Notes under the pieces: generated by a model
Told to the model about the DNA's origin: nothing
What the model saw: only the letters and a program-made list of their open reading frames with translations
Database searches by the model: none
Position numbers and translations under genes: made by a program
Shown: positions 10,131 through 20,429 of the stretch, piece by piece
Position numbering within the stretch: position 1 is the stretch's first letter
Layout of the letters: each line of letters starts with the position of its first letter
NCBI GenBank assembly: GCA_032717465.1
Contig: CM064670.1
Span: forward strand, 14,786,431 to 14,850,430
DNA length: 64,000 nt
Direction: 5' to 3'
From: Coenobita brevimanus
Taxonomy: Eukaryota > Arthropoda > Malacostraca > Decapoda > Coenobitidae

Positions 10131-12197
10131 TATGCTTCAACAGTACGTTCATATCGAGAGAATGGACAGGCTACAGACAGGGTGGTGGTGGAGATAGTAA
10201 CTGCATTCCCAGGCTCATATGAACATAAGCCCTGTGGACTGCAGGGCAAAGCTGGCCTTTGTTCGGAGTCCACCATCTTCCTTTCGGGGGACAGAAAGGT
10301 GACTGAAGGAAGTCTGTACAAATGGACAGCTCCAAAGCCTGGTCATATCAATGCCACAACATACAGATGTTATCCCTCTCCAACACTATAGAAGGTGGTG
10401 AAAAAGGAACACAGTGATTTTACAAGCTGAAGGAAGCACATGTGGTGGATCAAGAGGGTAGATGGATATAGTATATGAGTGTGTAAGAAAGCAAGGCATG
10501 AAAACTGAGGATGTTAAGGAGCTGATAAGAGATGAAATATTTGATGAAGTACAGTTGACTGAAAAAAATTTGGCTTTTGAAAATCCAGAAATATCAAGAA
10601 TCCAGATGGACTGAGATTTGAATCTCCCATCCATTTTGTAATTCAAACAACACACCAATTTTTGACCTCTTATGTTATCAGTAGTGGCAGGTTACTGGCT
10701 GTCTGGGTCACGTAGGGTTATTATGTCATTGTTTACCTCCTTGTGTTTCGCTTACACACTCTCCTGTGACTTTCAATATTATAATATTCTACCACTGAGT
10801 AGCATCCATGCAAAACTGTGAAAATTCATTGGTGCTATGAACAGAAAGCATACTACTTTAACAATTTTGCTAAACCTGAAACTGCATGAAAATCAAATCA
10901 AGGTGATATTATGCACACTGTATGAACAAAAGCAGCATGATAAATTTTGAAGTATTGTGCTGGCAGTGATACTGACTTCAATTTTTAATAAGCTTTTACA
11001 TCAAATATTTACAAATGCATTCGTACAGAGTAAGTGCAATGCGTGATGACGGTAGAATTGGTGCATGTAATGCCAGAAAGCAGTGGTGACTGTTTACACA
11101 GCAGGCAGGCTCCTCCAATCATGAGCAGTTTCACCTACAAACTGATGATCGATCCTTTCCTTGTCTTAACTAAAAGGTAAGAAAACAAAATCTGATGTCA
11201 TAATGGTAAGTTTGTGAATTAGAGGCCAGGCACACATACACATTGCAAATGCACTGCACCCTCAGCTGACTCTGTTATGATGGACTTAATGAGAAAGTCA
11301 AGCACTCTTTTCACTATTTCACTTTTATCCATTAATAAGAGACAGTATTTTCTGAATATTTCCAGCAACTACTTACCCATGACCCAAATTGTTATTTTCA
11401 ATATCCAGAGCTGAGCTACATTTCTGTGTGCTTCTATCCTGACTCACATGGTTACCAAACACTTCCCACTGGAAGCGGAGTTTATAATAAAGTTAAGCTA
11501 CCCACCAATGGAAGTTTAATGCAGAGGCTTTGTCACAAAAACTGGTTAGGAACCTTTGAACATGCCACACCTTGATTCCTTTTATCACCATTAGGGAATC
11601 CAGAAATCCAAAATATTTTAGAATCCAGACATACCTTTTTCCCATTCATGCTGGATTTTTAACAGATGACTGCATATACTGTACTGAGAAGCACCAACCC
11701 GATATTTAGAATTCCCCTTGTTAATTTTGTGGCTGACACAATGATTATTCAACAAGCATATATGGATGGCATTTATAAAGAAAAATACAAAAATATATGT
11801 GCAGGCAGTTACGTTTAACTGCCAAGTGAAGCCACAATTCTTAATGCTACAATGACACATGAATGGCCGTGTGGCTTATTTCACTTGGAATGGTACTGAT
11901 AGCTCTCCCAATTCTATCCTGTTTTCGGATCCTACCTCAAATAATCCCTTAGATGGAAATATGGGATGGAAATTAAGGCATTACATAATAAAGCTGATAC
12001 TAAGAACCTAATGGCTGCCACAAATAATGGCCTACATCAATTTCTTCAGCCTGACTTCCCCCACCCCAAGGATAGGGTGAGGTAGAATCCACAAAACATG
12101 AAAAGAGAGAACAACCAACAGTATGCAAAGTACACCAGTCCAGACACTCCTAAAACCTAACTTCATTTCACAAACCTGCACTAATCCACAATTCTGC

Positions 12198-12229
<32 letters not shown>

Positions 12230-12265
12230 TGAAACACACATCTGCCAGGTAAAGACAATTCTTAT
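10131..12265. other. Intron sequence with faint LINE E-like scraps
   Basis: 10143-10190 (GAGAGAATGGACAGG) and 10386-10540 (GGTGGTGAAAAAGG, GAGTGTGTAAGAAAG) faintly resemble the 3' part of LINE E as at 23270-23420. This may be an old fragment. From 10560 to 12265 I recognise nothing apart from a poly-T tract at about 12199-12221. Confidence 0.4.
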
Positions 12266-13128
12266 TTATCATCACCATCATCACCCGGACCTCCTTTTCC
12301 ACCCTAGGGCAGGGAGAGGAATGGCAACGCCCAGACATCTCAAGTTTGCCCAATCCAATGGGCCACGCTTCCATTAACTCATCGTTCAAGCCCACGGAAT
12401 TCTGGCTCTTTCTGATACGCCAAAAACTTTCACCACATTCTGTAGTGTCACATAAACGTATCCGATAGAGTCAATCGGAATGATGTCATGTTAAAAAGGG
12501 GTGCCAAATCCCTGATCATGTACTCATTTTCAAACAGTCATCCAGCCAGCTTGATCTATTGTTAGTCCCCTAGCCTCACCGACTACCATACCTCTCTTCC
12601 TCACACACTCATCCACCATATCCCTCCACCTTCTCCTTAGACTAACTAGCCTAATCCCTCCTACAAATTCACTCAGATATACCTTTTTCCAATCTCTCCA
12701 CATGACCATACCATTTCCGAACACTCTCTTCAATTCTGGTGTCCACAGACTTCCTCACTCCACATCTTTCAAGAATCACATTAGCTCATATCCTATCCAC
12801 TCTCTGTACTCCACATACATTTCTAAGCAGTCCCATCTCCGTTGCTCTCCTTCATGACTTTTCATTTTCATGCCACACCATAGTCTCGCATCCATATGTT
12901 AAAGATGGCACTAATACTCCTTCATGTAAGCCTCATGCAGCAGCAACACCCACACCTCTGTTTCTTATTAAGACTGTCATGGCACCAGCTACCTTCCTTC
13001 CTTGCGTCACTCTACCGTCCACTTCCTTTGCACATTTTCCTCTCATTTCTATCACTGTACCCATGTATTTGAATCCTCACCAATTCCAGTCTCTCTCCAT
13101 TCACTGTAACATAGTACTGGGAGTCCCC

Positions 13129-14287
13129 TCATCTCTCCAATACCATCACTTCACTCTTTTCAACGTATACTCCCAAGGCACGACGCTCTGAGACATCAAC
13201 AAAATTATGCACTAGTCTACCAAGTTCTTGTTTGGTATCTGCAAGTAGCACTGCATCATCAGCATAACACAAATTTGAGATATTCCATCCATTACCATTC
13301 TTTACCAATACATCCCTCTCTCCATTACTCATGTTTTTACTCCTCTCATCACCCCATCCATATATATAATCACACAACCTTGTCGCACACCCACACCGAT
13401 CGTGAACCATTCACTTAGATGCCCATTTACCCTTACAATTGCCTCACTACCATCATAAAAACTCTTGACAGTATCTACCAGCTTGCCATCTACACCATAC
13501 ATGCACAAAACCTTCCACAATCCTACTCTGTCTACTTTGTCATATGCTTTTTCCAGATCCACAAACACTTATCGTCCATCTCACAAGCCTTCTCTTCTAT
13601 TTGTCTTATCGCAAATACTTGATCCACACATCCTCTGCCACTCCTCAAGCCACCCTGTTCATCACTCACTAGGACTTCTGATATCTACCTTACTTTCTCT
13701 ATAATAATTCTTCCATATACCTTCCGTGCAACACTCAAAAAACTTATGCCACGATAATTCTTGCACTCACTTCGCTCACCTTTACTTTTGTACACAGGGA
13801 CAATCACAGCCTTTTCCCACTCTGCCGGCACAGTTTCACTCATCCATGCTTTCTTACATATCTCCAACAAGCATTTCATGCTGCTCTCTCCACTACACTT
13901 AATCATCTCTGCATACACCTCATCAACTCCAGCTGCTTTCCCATTTTTCAGCTGCTTCACAGCGTTCTTCATCTGTGCGAGTGTGAGTGTCACATTTCCT
14001 GGCACTGCATTCCTTCTCTGCTCACCCCCAAAACCAATCATGTTTACAGTCGCTCTGCTCTCTCTATTCCTATTCATCAGGCTTGCAATATATTCTTTCC
14101 ATCTGGTCCTTACTTCATCACCATGAGTTAATAATCTACCACTTACATCCTTCACACTTTCACATTTCTTTCCACCGTCACTGCTACATTTCTGCACATC
14201 TTTCAAGAATAACTTCCTATTTTCAGGGTAGTTTGCATTCATTTTTCTTCTTAGATCATCACTGACCTCCTTCTTTTTCCTCTTCAC
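13129..14287 (-). pseudogene. LINE E copy 1 reverse transcriptase remnant
   Basis: Reading from 14287 downwards, the fragments give LKNGKAAGVDEVYAEMIK, then KNYRGISFLSVARKVYGR (RT fingers), FVDLEKAYDKVDR (motif A with the first catalytic Asp), VRQGCV, and NLCYADDAVLLADTKQELG (YADD catalytic motif). The frame shifts at least twice (near 13568-13685 and near 13380), so no single protein is encoded. All RT landmarks are recognisable, so the copy is moderately old. It would have copied its own RNA at a nicked chromosomal target. I assign the class (non-LTR retrotransposon) firmly but not the clade. Confidence 0.85.
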
Positions 14288-14317
14288 TAGTCTCTTTAGG
14301 TGCTTCTTGCTCTCAAT

Positions 14318-14319
14318 AT

Positions 14320-14351
<32 letters not shown>

Positions 14352-14853
14352 ATCCTTCTTTGCCTCATGAGGAGCGTAGGAACCCAGGGCTAGGCAAGTT
14401 GGTCCTGACATTTAAAATGAGAGTGACCAGCCTCACTCATCCCTGATTGGCATTACGTGAGCAATAAACCCAACCTCCCTTTGGATATAAACCTTCACTG
14501 GCTCAATTCAATTGGAGCACTGCAATTGCCCACTAAACCACCAGGTGCCAAAATTTGGTTATATGGTTACCACCTAGTGTAGTAAATGGTTTCCTGGTGC
14601 ACAGGAAACCATTCGGCTTGGCTTGTCACTCAGTGTAGAGTCACCTACAGGCAGAAGGACGAAGAATGAATAAAGGAAAGAAAGAAAGAAAGAAAGAAGA
14701 GAGAGTGTAAAGTCACCCGTAAGCAGAAGGACGAGGAAAGGATGAAGAAAAGACAGATGAAGATGGAAGGAAAGAAGGATGGAAAGGAAAGGGCAGACAC
14801 CCGAGAGCAGCACTACATTGAGTGAGTGGATGGCGAGCGCCCCCACCTATTCA
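14318..14853 (-). mobile_element. SINE, head H' with tail T2, inside LINE E
   Basis: The minus-strand copy of the element at 51334-51818. Its 3' tail is the (TCATCA)n run at 14318-14350 on the plus strand and its 5' head is the GGTGGGGGCGCTCGCCATCC segment near 14853. LINE E sequence resumes at both sides, so it inserted into LINE E. A (GAAA)n-type run near 14680 lies inside. Confidence 0.8.
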
Positions 14854-15684
14854 TATTTCAATTGAACCCCTGTTCTGCAACCACTCTAGCCACTTCTTCC
14901 TCTTTCTCTCCACTGCTCTCTTAACCTCTTCATCCCACCATGCCGTACCTTTCTTCTTTGTTGTTGCCCTTGCCACACCACACACCGATTGAGCATTCCT
15001 TACTAAGCAATCCCTATATGCATTCCACAGGCTGTCCAGATCCATTTCATTCCGATTCACTGACTCTAACTCCTCCCCTACTTTGGTCCTGCATTCATCT
15101 GCCATTTCTCTGATCCTCAGCTTCTCGACTTTCAGACTTTCTCCTTGACTGCTCCTGTCTCTCCTGGTCCACCTCTCTCCTCTCAGCTTGATCTTGCATA
15201 CCACAATCTTATGATCTGACAGACCTCCACACTGTCCTCTTCCGGCCCTCGGATCAGCAACCATTCCCAAATCTGATCTGTCTATGAGCACATAATCAAT
15301 CAGGCTCCTTTCAACACGATCCCCGTTCCCTCTATACCATGTATATTTATGTGCATCTTTGTGTTGAAATACGAGTTACAAATGCACAACCTCCTTCTTG
15401 ACACATAGCCTTCAGTTGCTTCCCTGGTACTCCATAACAACCCATTATGTCATCCTCAGGACCAAGCCTTCTCTTCCATTCATATTGCCCATTACGATCA
15501 CTTCATACCTCCTGGGCATTTCTCCCACTGCTCCATCCAGCTCATCCCAAAACCTGTCTTTCTCTGTCTCACTCCTGTCATCACACGGTGCATACGATAC
15601 AATCAATGCCACTTTCACCTTCTCAAACCTGAACTTGACATACTCGTACATACATTTCAAGCTGACACATTTGTAATATCTCAT
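14851..15684 (-). pseudogene. LINE E copy 1 endonuclease and linker remnant
   Basis: 15684-15445 encodes VALIVSYAPCDDRSETEKDR and YEVIVMGNMNGREG, the GDxN-like core of an exonuclease-endonuclease-phosphatase domain (here G-N-M-N, so the catalytic Asp is replaced). 15291-14851 encodes LIDRSDLGMVADPRAG, GLSDHKIVVCKIKL (the SDH motif), then a basic linker with WWDEEVKRAVERKRKKW. Frame breaks separate the two parts near 15300-15440. This is the region just N-terminal to the RT in the same element. Confidence 0.75.
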
Positions 15685-16166
15685 TCCACTCTGCTACACC
15701 TCATTCATCAACAAAGCAACTCCTTCCTTGCATCTTCCTCGCCCATTCATGGGCAAGGAAGATGCATACAATGTCATCATGACATACCTCACACTCATAC
15801 ATGTCATCACAATACAGTAATCCCGCATTTTTTGTGAATTTTTTGTCTACGGTTTTGCCCTCTCGCGGATTTTCTTAGCATTAATAAGTTCAACAAAAAT
15901 ATCTTTGAATATACAGAAAACAAAAAATTTGAAATTCCCGCAGCTTCCAATTGTAGCGCGGTAAACTCACGCCACCCTCTGTCCCTTTCCCGCGGCCCCT
16001 CTGCCAGTGTTACCATATCTAGCATAATTTTATTCTTTTAGCATAATTTTGATCAAATTTTCGAGTCTGGAATATTTTTTAGCATATTAGAAGTTTTAGA
16101 ATCATTCTAGCATAATTTAGAATGGAATGGAATATTTTTGGAATAATTTTATAAAAGCTACAAATC

Positions 16167-16197
<31 letters not shown>

Positions 16198-16255
16198 CGA
16201 ATAAGGTAAGATGTTTGAATTGTTGGTTACTTTCAGTTTGGGCTTGGTTGGGTTG

Positions 16256-16310
16256 GATTAGGTTAGGTTAGGTTGGATTAGGTTAGGTTAGGTTTTAGGT
16301 TAGGTTCGGT
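16256..16310 (+). repeat. TTAGG-rich tract inside the Tigger
   Basis: Several GGTTAGGTTAGGTT blocks broken by GGATT. The same kind of tract recurs in the Tigger relics at 943-990 and 45420-45490, so here it travels as a part of the transposon and is not a fused telomere. Confidence 0.65.
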
Positions 16311-16646
16311 TTGGTTCGGTTGGGATAAGTTTGAGCTTTGTACTTTACCCATGAAACCTAGGTTTTTCTGATGGATTTTGGTATGATTCGATTTTCAGCT
16401 TCATTTCAGTCGGAAATGACCATTTTCTGTGTTTCCCCCCCTTCCTATAACCCCCGATTCCCCAAAGATCCCCCATTGTTGCAGGGGGATGAGGGGGGTC
16501 ATATATCAAAATCTGGTTATTTCTGACGGAAATGATGCTCAAAATCGAATGAATCACATCAAAATCCATCAGAAAAACGTAAGTTTCGTGGGAAAAAGCA
16601 GTAGGCTATGGGCAGAAAACCGATATTTATCCTCTTACTGTATGTA

Positions 16647-18032
16647 CAGTGCTCGTCAGAAGTATGGGGCGCCCTGCGTCCCTCCTGAGAAACAAACCTT
16701 TCAACACTGAAAAAACATATAAATAATGCATTTTATTTACCTTTAGTGCTTCGTAGGGTAGCCTTTACGTTTCTTCACGGACCTGAGACATCTTGGAAAT
16801 GAAAGGACGAGGCTCCTGAGGTGCTGGAGGGGTATTTTGTCCCAGGAGTCACGAATGGCGGCTTCCAGCTTAGGCAGAGAGCTCACGTCCTTCCCTTGGA
16901 GACTCTTCTTTACGACGTACCAAAGGTTTTCAATCGGGTTGAGATCTGGGCTATTTCCTGGCCAGTCTGTCATGAATGATACCTCGCAGTCACGAAGTCA
17001 ATTGGTGACCGATTTGGCCTTGTGAGCAGGTGCACTGTCCTGCTGAAACACTCGTGCACCTGTTAGCTCGAAGGAGTCTGGTAAATGATCACACAGAAGC
17101 TCCAGGTAAACATCCTGATTCACTCTGAGGTTCTTGGGAAGTACAACAAGCTTCCCCAAACCCTTCCCTGAGAAACAACCCCATACCATGAGTGAATCAG
17201 GATGTTTAACTGTGCTTTCTACATACCGTGGGTCAAGTGGGTCACTACCTTTGCATGCTCCTCTGTTACAGGTAACACTAAATGTTGCCTCATCAGACCA
17301 CAACACTGACAACCATTGCTCCTCACCTCAATTTAGATATTTATTAGCAAAGGCAAGCCTACGAATTCTCTGGCTGCTAGAGAGAAGAGGCTTTTTCACA
17401 GGCCTGTGACTTGTGTAACCAAGCTCATGCACCCTACGAGACACTGTTCTCACTGACACCTCACCAAACACTTCCGGGTTGCTCTCCTTAATTTTCCTTG
17501 CACTCACACAAGGATTAAACTCCACTGCACGTTTTAAAACATTAACAGACCTTGGGGAAGTTTTCCTAGGCCTACCAGACCTCGGTTTCTTTGTGGGAAC
17601 TTCGCCACTGTTTTCCTCCCAAAACCGCGCACACCAACGACGCACTGTCGATCGTGCCACACCAACCAATTCACTAATTTCCTTTGTGTGGTGGCCTGCC
17701 TCCTTTAGAGGAATGATCTGGGATATGATTTCACTCGATAGTTCACGGGTAGGTGCCATAACAAAGTTTTGAAGGCCAAAACACTGCGGGACACTCGGTA
17801 AAAAATGGCGCAATTTGAGAGGGACACTCGGCGGAGTTCCTCTCTCTCAGGCAGCCCGTGGGCGACTGAGGCGGGAACCAACCAGCGTGTCAGAAGGCCT
17901 CAGGCTACCGTGACGTCATGCTCGGAGCTCAAACTTATGGCTCAATTCTTACCCCCAAAAATGGGTGATTCTTTTTGGGCCATAAGTGTTGCGCGCCCGG
18001 CGGACAACGCTGAATACTTCTGACGAGCACTG
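16647..18032 (-). mobile_element. Tc1-like transposon, near-complete
   Basis: The termini CAGTGCTCGTCAGAAGTAT (16647) and its inverted copy ending at 18032 are identical over 19 bases. TA dinucleotides flank it (16645-16646 and 18033-18034). It is 1386 bases long and holds one transposase on the minus strand, so it has the layout of a Tc1/mariner element and is full length. It sits inside the Tigger at 15815-19117 and therefore arrived later. Confidence 0.93.
16743..17759 (-). pseudogene. Tc1-like transposase with two in-frame stops
   Basis: Starting at ATG 17759, one uninterrupted frame of 338 codons runs to 16743, the usual length for Tc1 transposases. The N-terminal part has a paired helix-turn-helix (MAPTRELSSEIISQIIPLKE, VARSTVRRWCARF) with a GRPR hook. 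The catalytic triad is present: D in LWSDEATF, D in VFQQDSAPAHK, E in SPDLNPIENLW. The only lesions I see are two TGA stops, at codon 144 (17330-17328) and codon 254 (17000-16998). Both stand where a Trp would fit, so each needs only one G-to-A change. It cuts and pastes DNA at TA sites in the nucleus. A young copy, inactive as it stands. Confidence 0.92.
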
Positions 18033-18322
18033 TAGGTTCATTTTAATATTTTCATAGTAAACAATACATAATTAATATGTTGCACGAATATGTATAGAAT
18101 TTTATCATTTAGCTTCAAGTTAGCATAATTCATTTTTTACTTGGAACAAATATGCTCAATCTAGCATAATTTTTTCATTGCCCTAGCATAATTTCGTTGT
18201 TTGGATATGGCAACACTGCTCTCTGCCCCGCATTCCTCAGTCCACGCCTGACTGCCCTACGTGTCTGTTGTGCTTGTAACAGCACTATGATATGAGCCTC
18301 TTGCCTCCCACTTGCTTTCCAC

Positions 18323-18466
18323 ATGGCCCCAGGACGTAAGCCAGCCTCACCAAAGGCTAATAATACAATTAGTAAGAACTCCAAAGTGACAAAACGATCA
18401 AGAAAAGTTATGACCTTAGCAGAGAAAATTGTGTTACTGGACAAGCTAAGGAACGACCGTGGGAGT
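18323..18466 (+). pseudogene. Tigger transposase N-terminal fragment
   Basis: The frame MAPGRKPASP, then KRSRKVMTLAEKIVLLDKLR is the opening of a CENP-B/Psq-like DNA-binding domain. Family resemblance ends at about codon 48. The rest of the transposase is missing from this element. The closest relatives in the window are the fragments at 1194 and 49269. Confidence 0.8.
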
Positions 18467-19319
18467 GTTTGCTATCACCAGTTAATGCATCTTTTTATTT
18501 TGTACTGTTTTGTGAATAAATGTGTAGATAATTGTGTATTACAGTATGGTGTTTACGTTTTTCCTTCATAATGGAGTATGTGCTTTCAATCTTGTAAGAA
18601 GGTATTTCGGGATGAGTATGGAGGTTTCGGGACAATTCGCAGTCACAACAAACACAAAACAATTCGCCTTCATTAATGAAGATAGCTATGGGTGACGCTA
18701 GAATATAATTCAAAGGCAACTACAGCGAGGAAGAAACAAGTTAATTATTGACTAAAGGAGCAACTAATAAATAATATCCAGAACCTACGCTACTGAACAT
18801 AGACTTTGCTGGATCCCCCTGAAATATAGTTATTAAAGTATTGATTAATTAATAATAAGTATATTGATAAAAGTATTGATTAGTATATTTATAGAATGGC
18901 GGGGAATCGTCCAGGGCGCGAATTGTTCTGAAGGGGAATCGTCCATGTTTTGACGGAGAATTGTCTGACGGCGAATTGTCTCACAATCAGTATGGACATG
19001 GACTGTGTGATGGGCAGCATGGTGGTGTAAGATTCAATTGTTAATAGAGTATTCGCGGAATTGACTTTTCGCGGGGGTTACAAGAACGTAACTACCGCGA
19101 AATATGCGGGATTACTGTATACCTCGCACTCTTTAACACATTCACCATTTGCACCCTCTTGCTTTCTTTATTCACACCTCACATTCCACATGGCCATGCA
19201 AATCTGCACATTTGGTTGGGGCCCTCGGCAGGTATTGGGCCCTCTGAGGCTCTCCAGAACATTTGCCATGATTCAGTGATTTTAGATAGTGGAATCTGGG
19301 GGACACTTAAACCGGCCAA

Positions 19320-19450
19320 AAACCTCGGCTATATGGTTACCACCCAGCATAGTAAATGGTTTCCTGGGTACAGGAATCCATTTGGCTTGTCATTCAGTGT
19401 AAAGACCATACGGCATCCCTACACTGAGTGAGTGGATGATGGGTAAGCCC
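19320..19450 (-). mobile_element. SINE H/T2-type fragment
   Basis: TATGGTTACCACCCAG, GTAAATGGTTTCCTGG and CATTTGGCTTGTCATTCAG match the minus-strand SINE copies at 14575 and 37920. It is truncated and lies between LINE E and the exon at 19630-19747. Confidence 0.6.
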
Positions 19451-19629
19451 ATCATCATTATTCATTCTATATCAACTACAGTACATCCCTTGCCCATTCG
19501 CTATTTCCACATGAAAGATGAAATAAAAAATGCTGCTAAAAATCAGAATGATTACACCAGTAGCTTCATTACCTAACCATACACCAGTATTATATAGTTT
19601 TATTGCAAAAGCTAGGATAAAAAACTCAC

Positions 19630-19747
19630 CTACAACTCCAAATCCTCTACTTTTCCCATCCTGATCTTTGTTGATTTCCACAGAGACAACTTTGCCAGCA
19701 ATCTTAAACACATCCTTCAGCATCTTGTCATCAACTTTGTAGTCCAA
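19630..19747 (-). CDS. hnRNP M-like RNA-binding protein, exon with RRM2 N-terminal half
   Basis: This 118-base exon begins after CCCTTACAG and ends at GTGAGT. It is in phase 0 at the start and phase 1 at the end, which fits the exons on both sides. It encodes LDYKVDDKMLKDVFKIAG, then KVVSVEINKDQDGKSRGFGV, the first helix, second strand and RNP1 octamer-like KSRGFGVV of an RRM. Together with VFVAN at the end of the exon at 35646 it gives VFVANLDYKVDDKMLKDVF, the RNP2 strand plus the LDYKV signature of RRM2 in hnRNP M and MYEF2. It is flanked by a LINE E/SINE cluster on one side and the 3' end of LINE B on the other, about 90-190 bases away. Family assignment is strong. Confidence 0.93.
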
Positions 19748-20429
19748 CTGTAAGGGATACATTCAAATTAAATGTCTGATACAAAATGCAGAGCCAGCAA
19801 TCATAACATACTCATATTACAGTAATATCACCAAGTGTGTGTGTGTGTGTGTGTGTGTGTTTTTCTTACCTAACTGTTCTCACCTATCTGTATCGTCACA
19901 GGAATGAGTTACGCTCGTACTGTCCCATGTTTTGAAACATTTTTATCATACAGATCTTTGAATTTATGAACACTTTTGGCACACACGATTTCATTCAGCA
20001 GTGTATGCTACTGATTAATTGCTGTACTTGGGAAACTGAATTTCCTAAATTTTCTTCATCACATGTCTTTTTGTACAGTTTTTTCCAGTGTCCTCTTGGT
20101 GTTTCTTCCCCACAGGTTACTCATTTATGTAAATTTTCTCTTTTCCTTTGATGCATTTATATAGCAAAAGGGTGGAAGTGGTGAATGTGTTCAAGAGTGC
20201 AAGATTCTTCATGATGGCATTGTGTGAAACAAAGACGAAAGGGTGTGAAATGGAGGAGTGGGAGGGTATGAAATGTGTACGATTGGGCGAGAAAGATGCA
20301 AGGAAGGAGTTGCGCTGTTGACGAATGAAGTGTAGCTGAGTGGAATGAGAGATAATAAATGTGTCGGCTCGAGATGTATGTATGCCAAGTTCGAGGTGAA
20401 AGTGGCTGTGATTGTAGCATAAGCACCGT

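Larger units (their letters stand above)
15815..19117. mobile_element. Tigger/pogo-like transposon with nested Tc1
   Basis: TA at 15813-15814 and 19118-19119 flank the element. It starts CAGTAATCCCGCAT and ends ATGCGGGATTACTG, perfect inverted termini with GCGG-rich inner repeats typical of Tigger. LINE E sequence continues on both sides, so it inserted into that LINE. It holds a Tc1 element (16647-18032), CCTAACC/TTAGG tracts (16256-16310) and only the first codons of its own transposase (18323). Without the Tc1 it would be about 1.9 kb. The part at 18780-18990 is homologous in reverse to 46690-46800 of another Tigger. Confidence 0.88.
12268..19195 (-). mobile_element. LINE E copy 1, interrupted by a SINE and a Tigger
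   Basis: The 3' end is the (CAT)n run at 12268-12284 on the plus strand. The body runs to about 15812, and after the Tigger at 15815-19117 the 5' part continues to about 19195 (CGCACTCTTTAACACATTCACC), colinear in reverse with LINE E copy 2 at 20167-20290. A SINE sits inside at 14318-14853. The element encodes an apurinic-type endonuclease and a reverse transcriptase, now broken by stops and frameshifts. It resembles LINE A in its RT (VDQIF, GLWKVL..YGVDGKL, RQGCV). Confidence 0.85.

Noticed and set aside
10182..10391. 69-codon frame (MVVEIVTAFPGSYEHKPCGL)
   Set aside because: No family resemblance, and the surrounding sequence looks like a decayed LINE E scrap.
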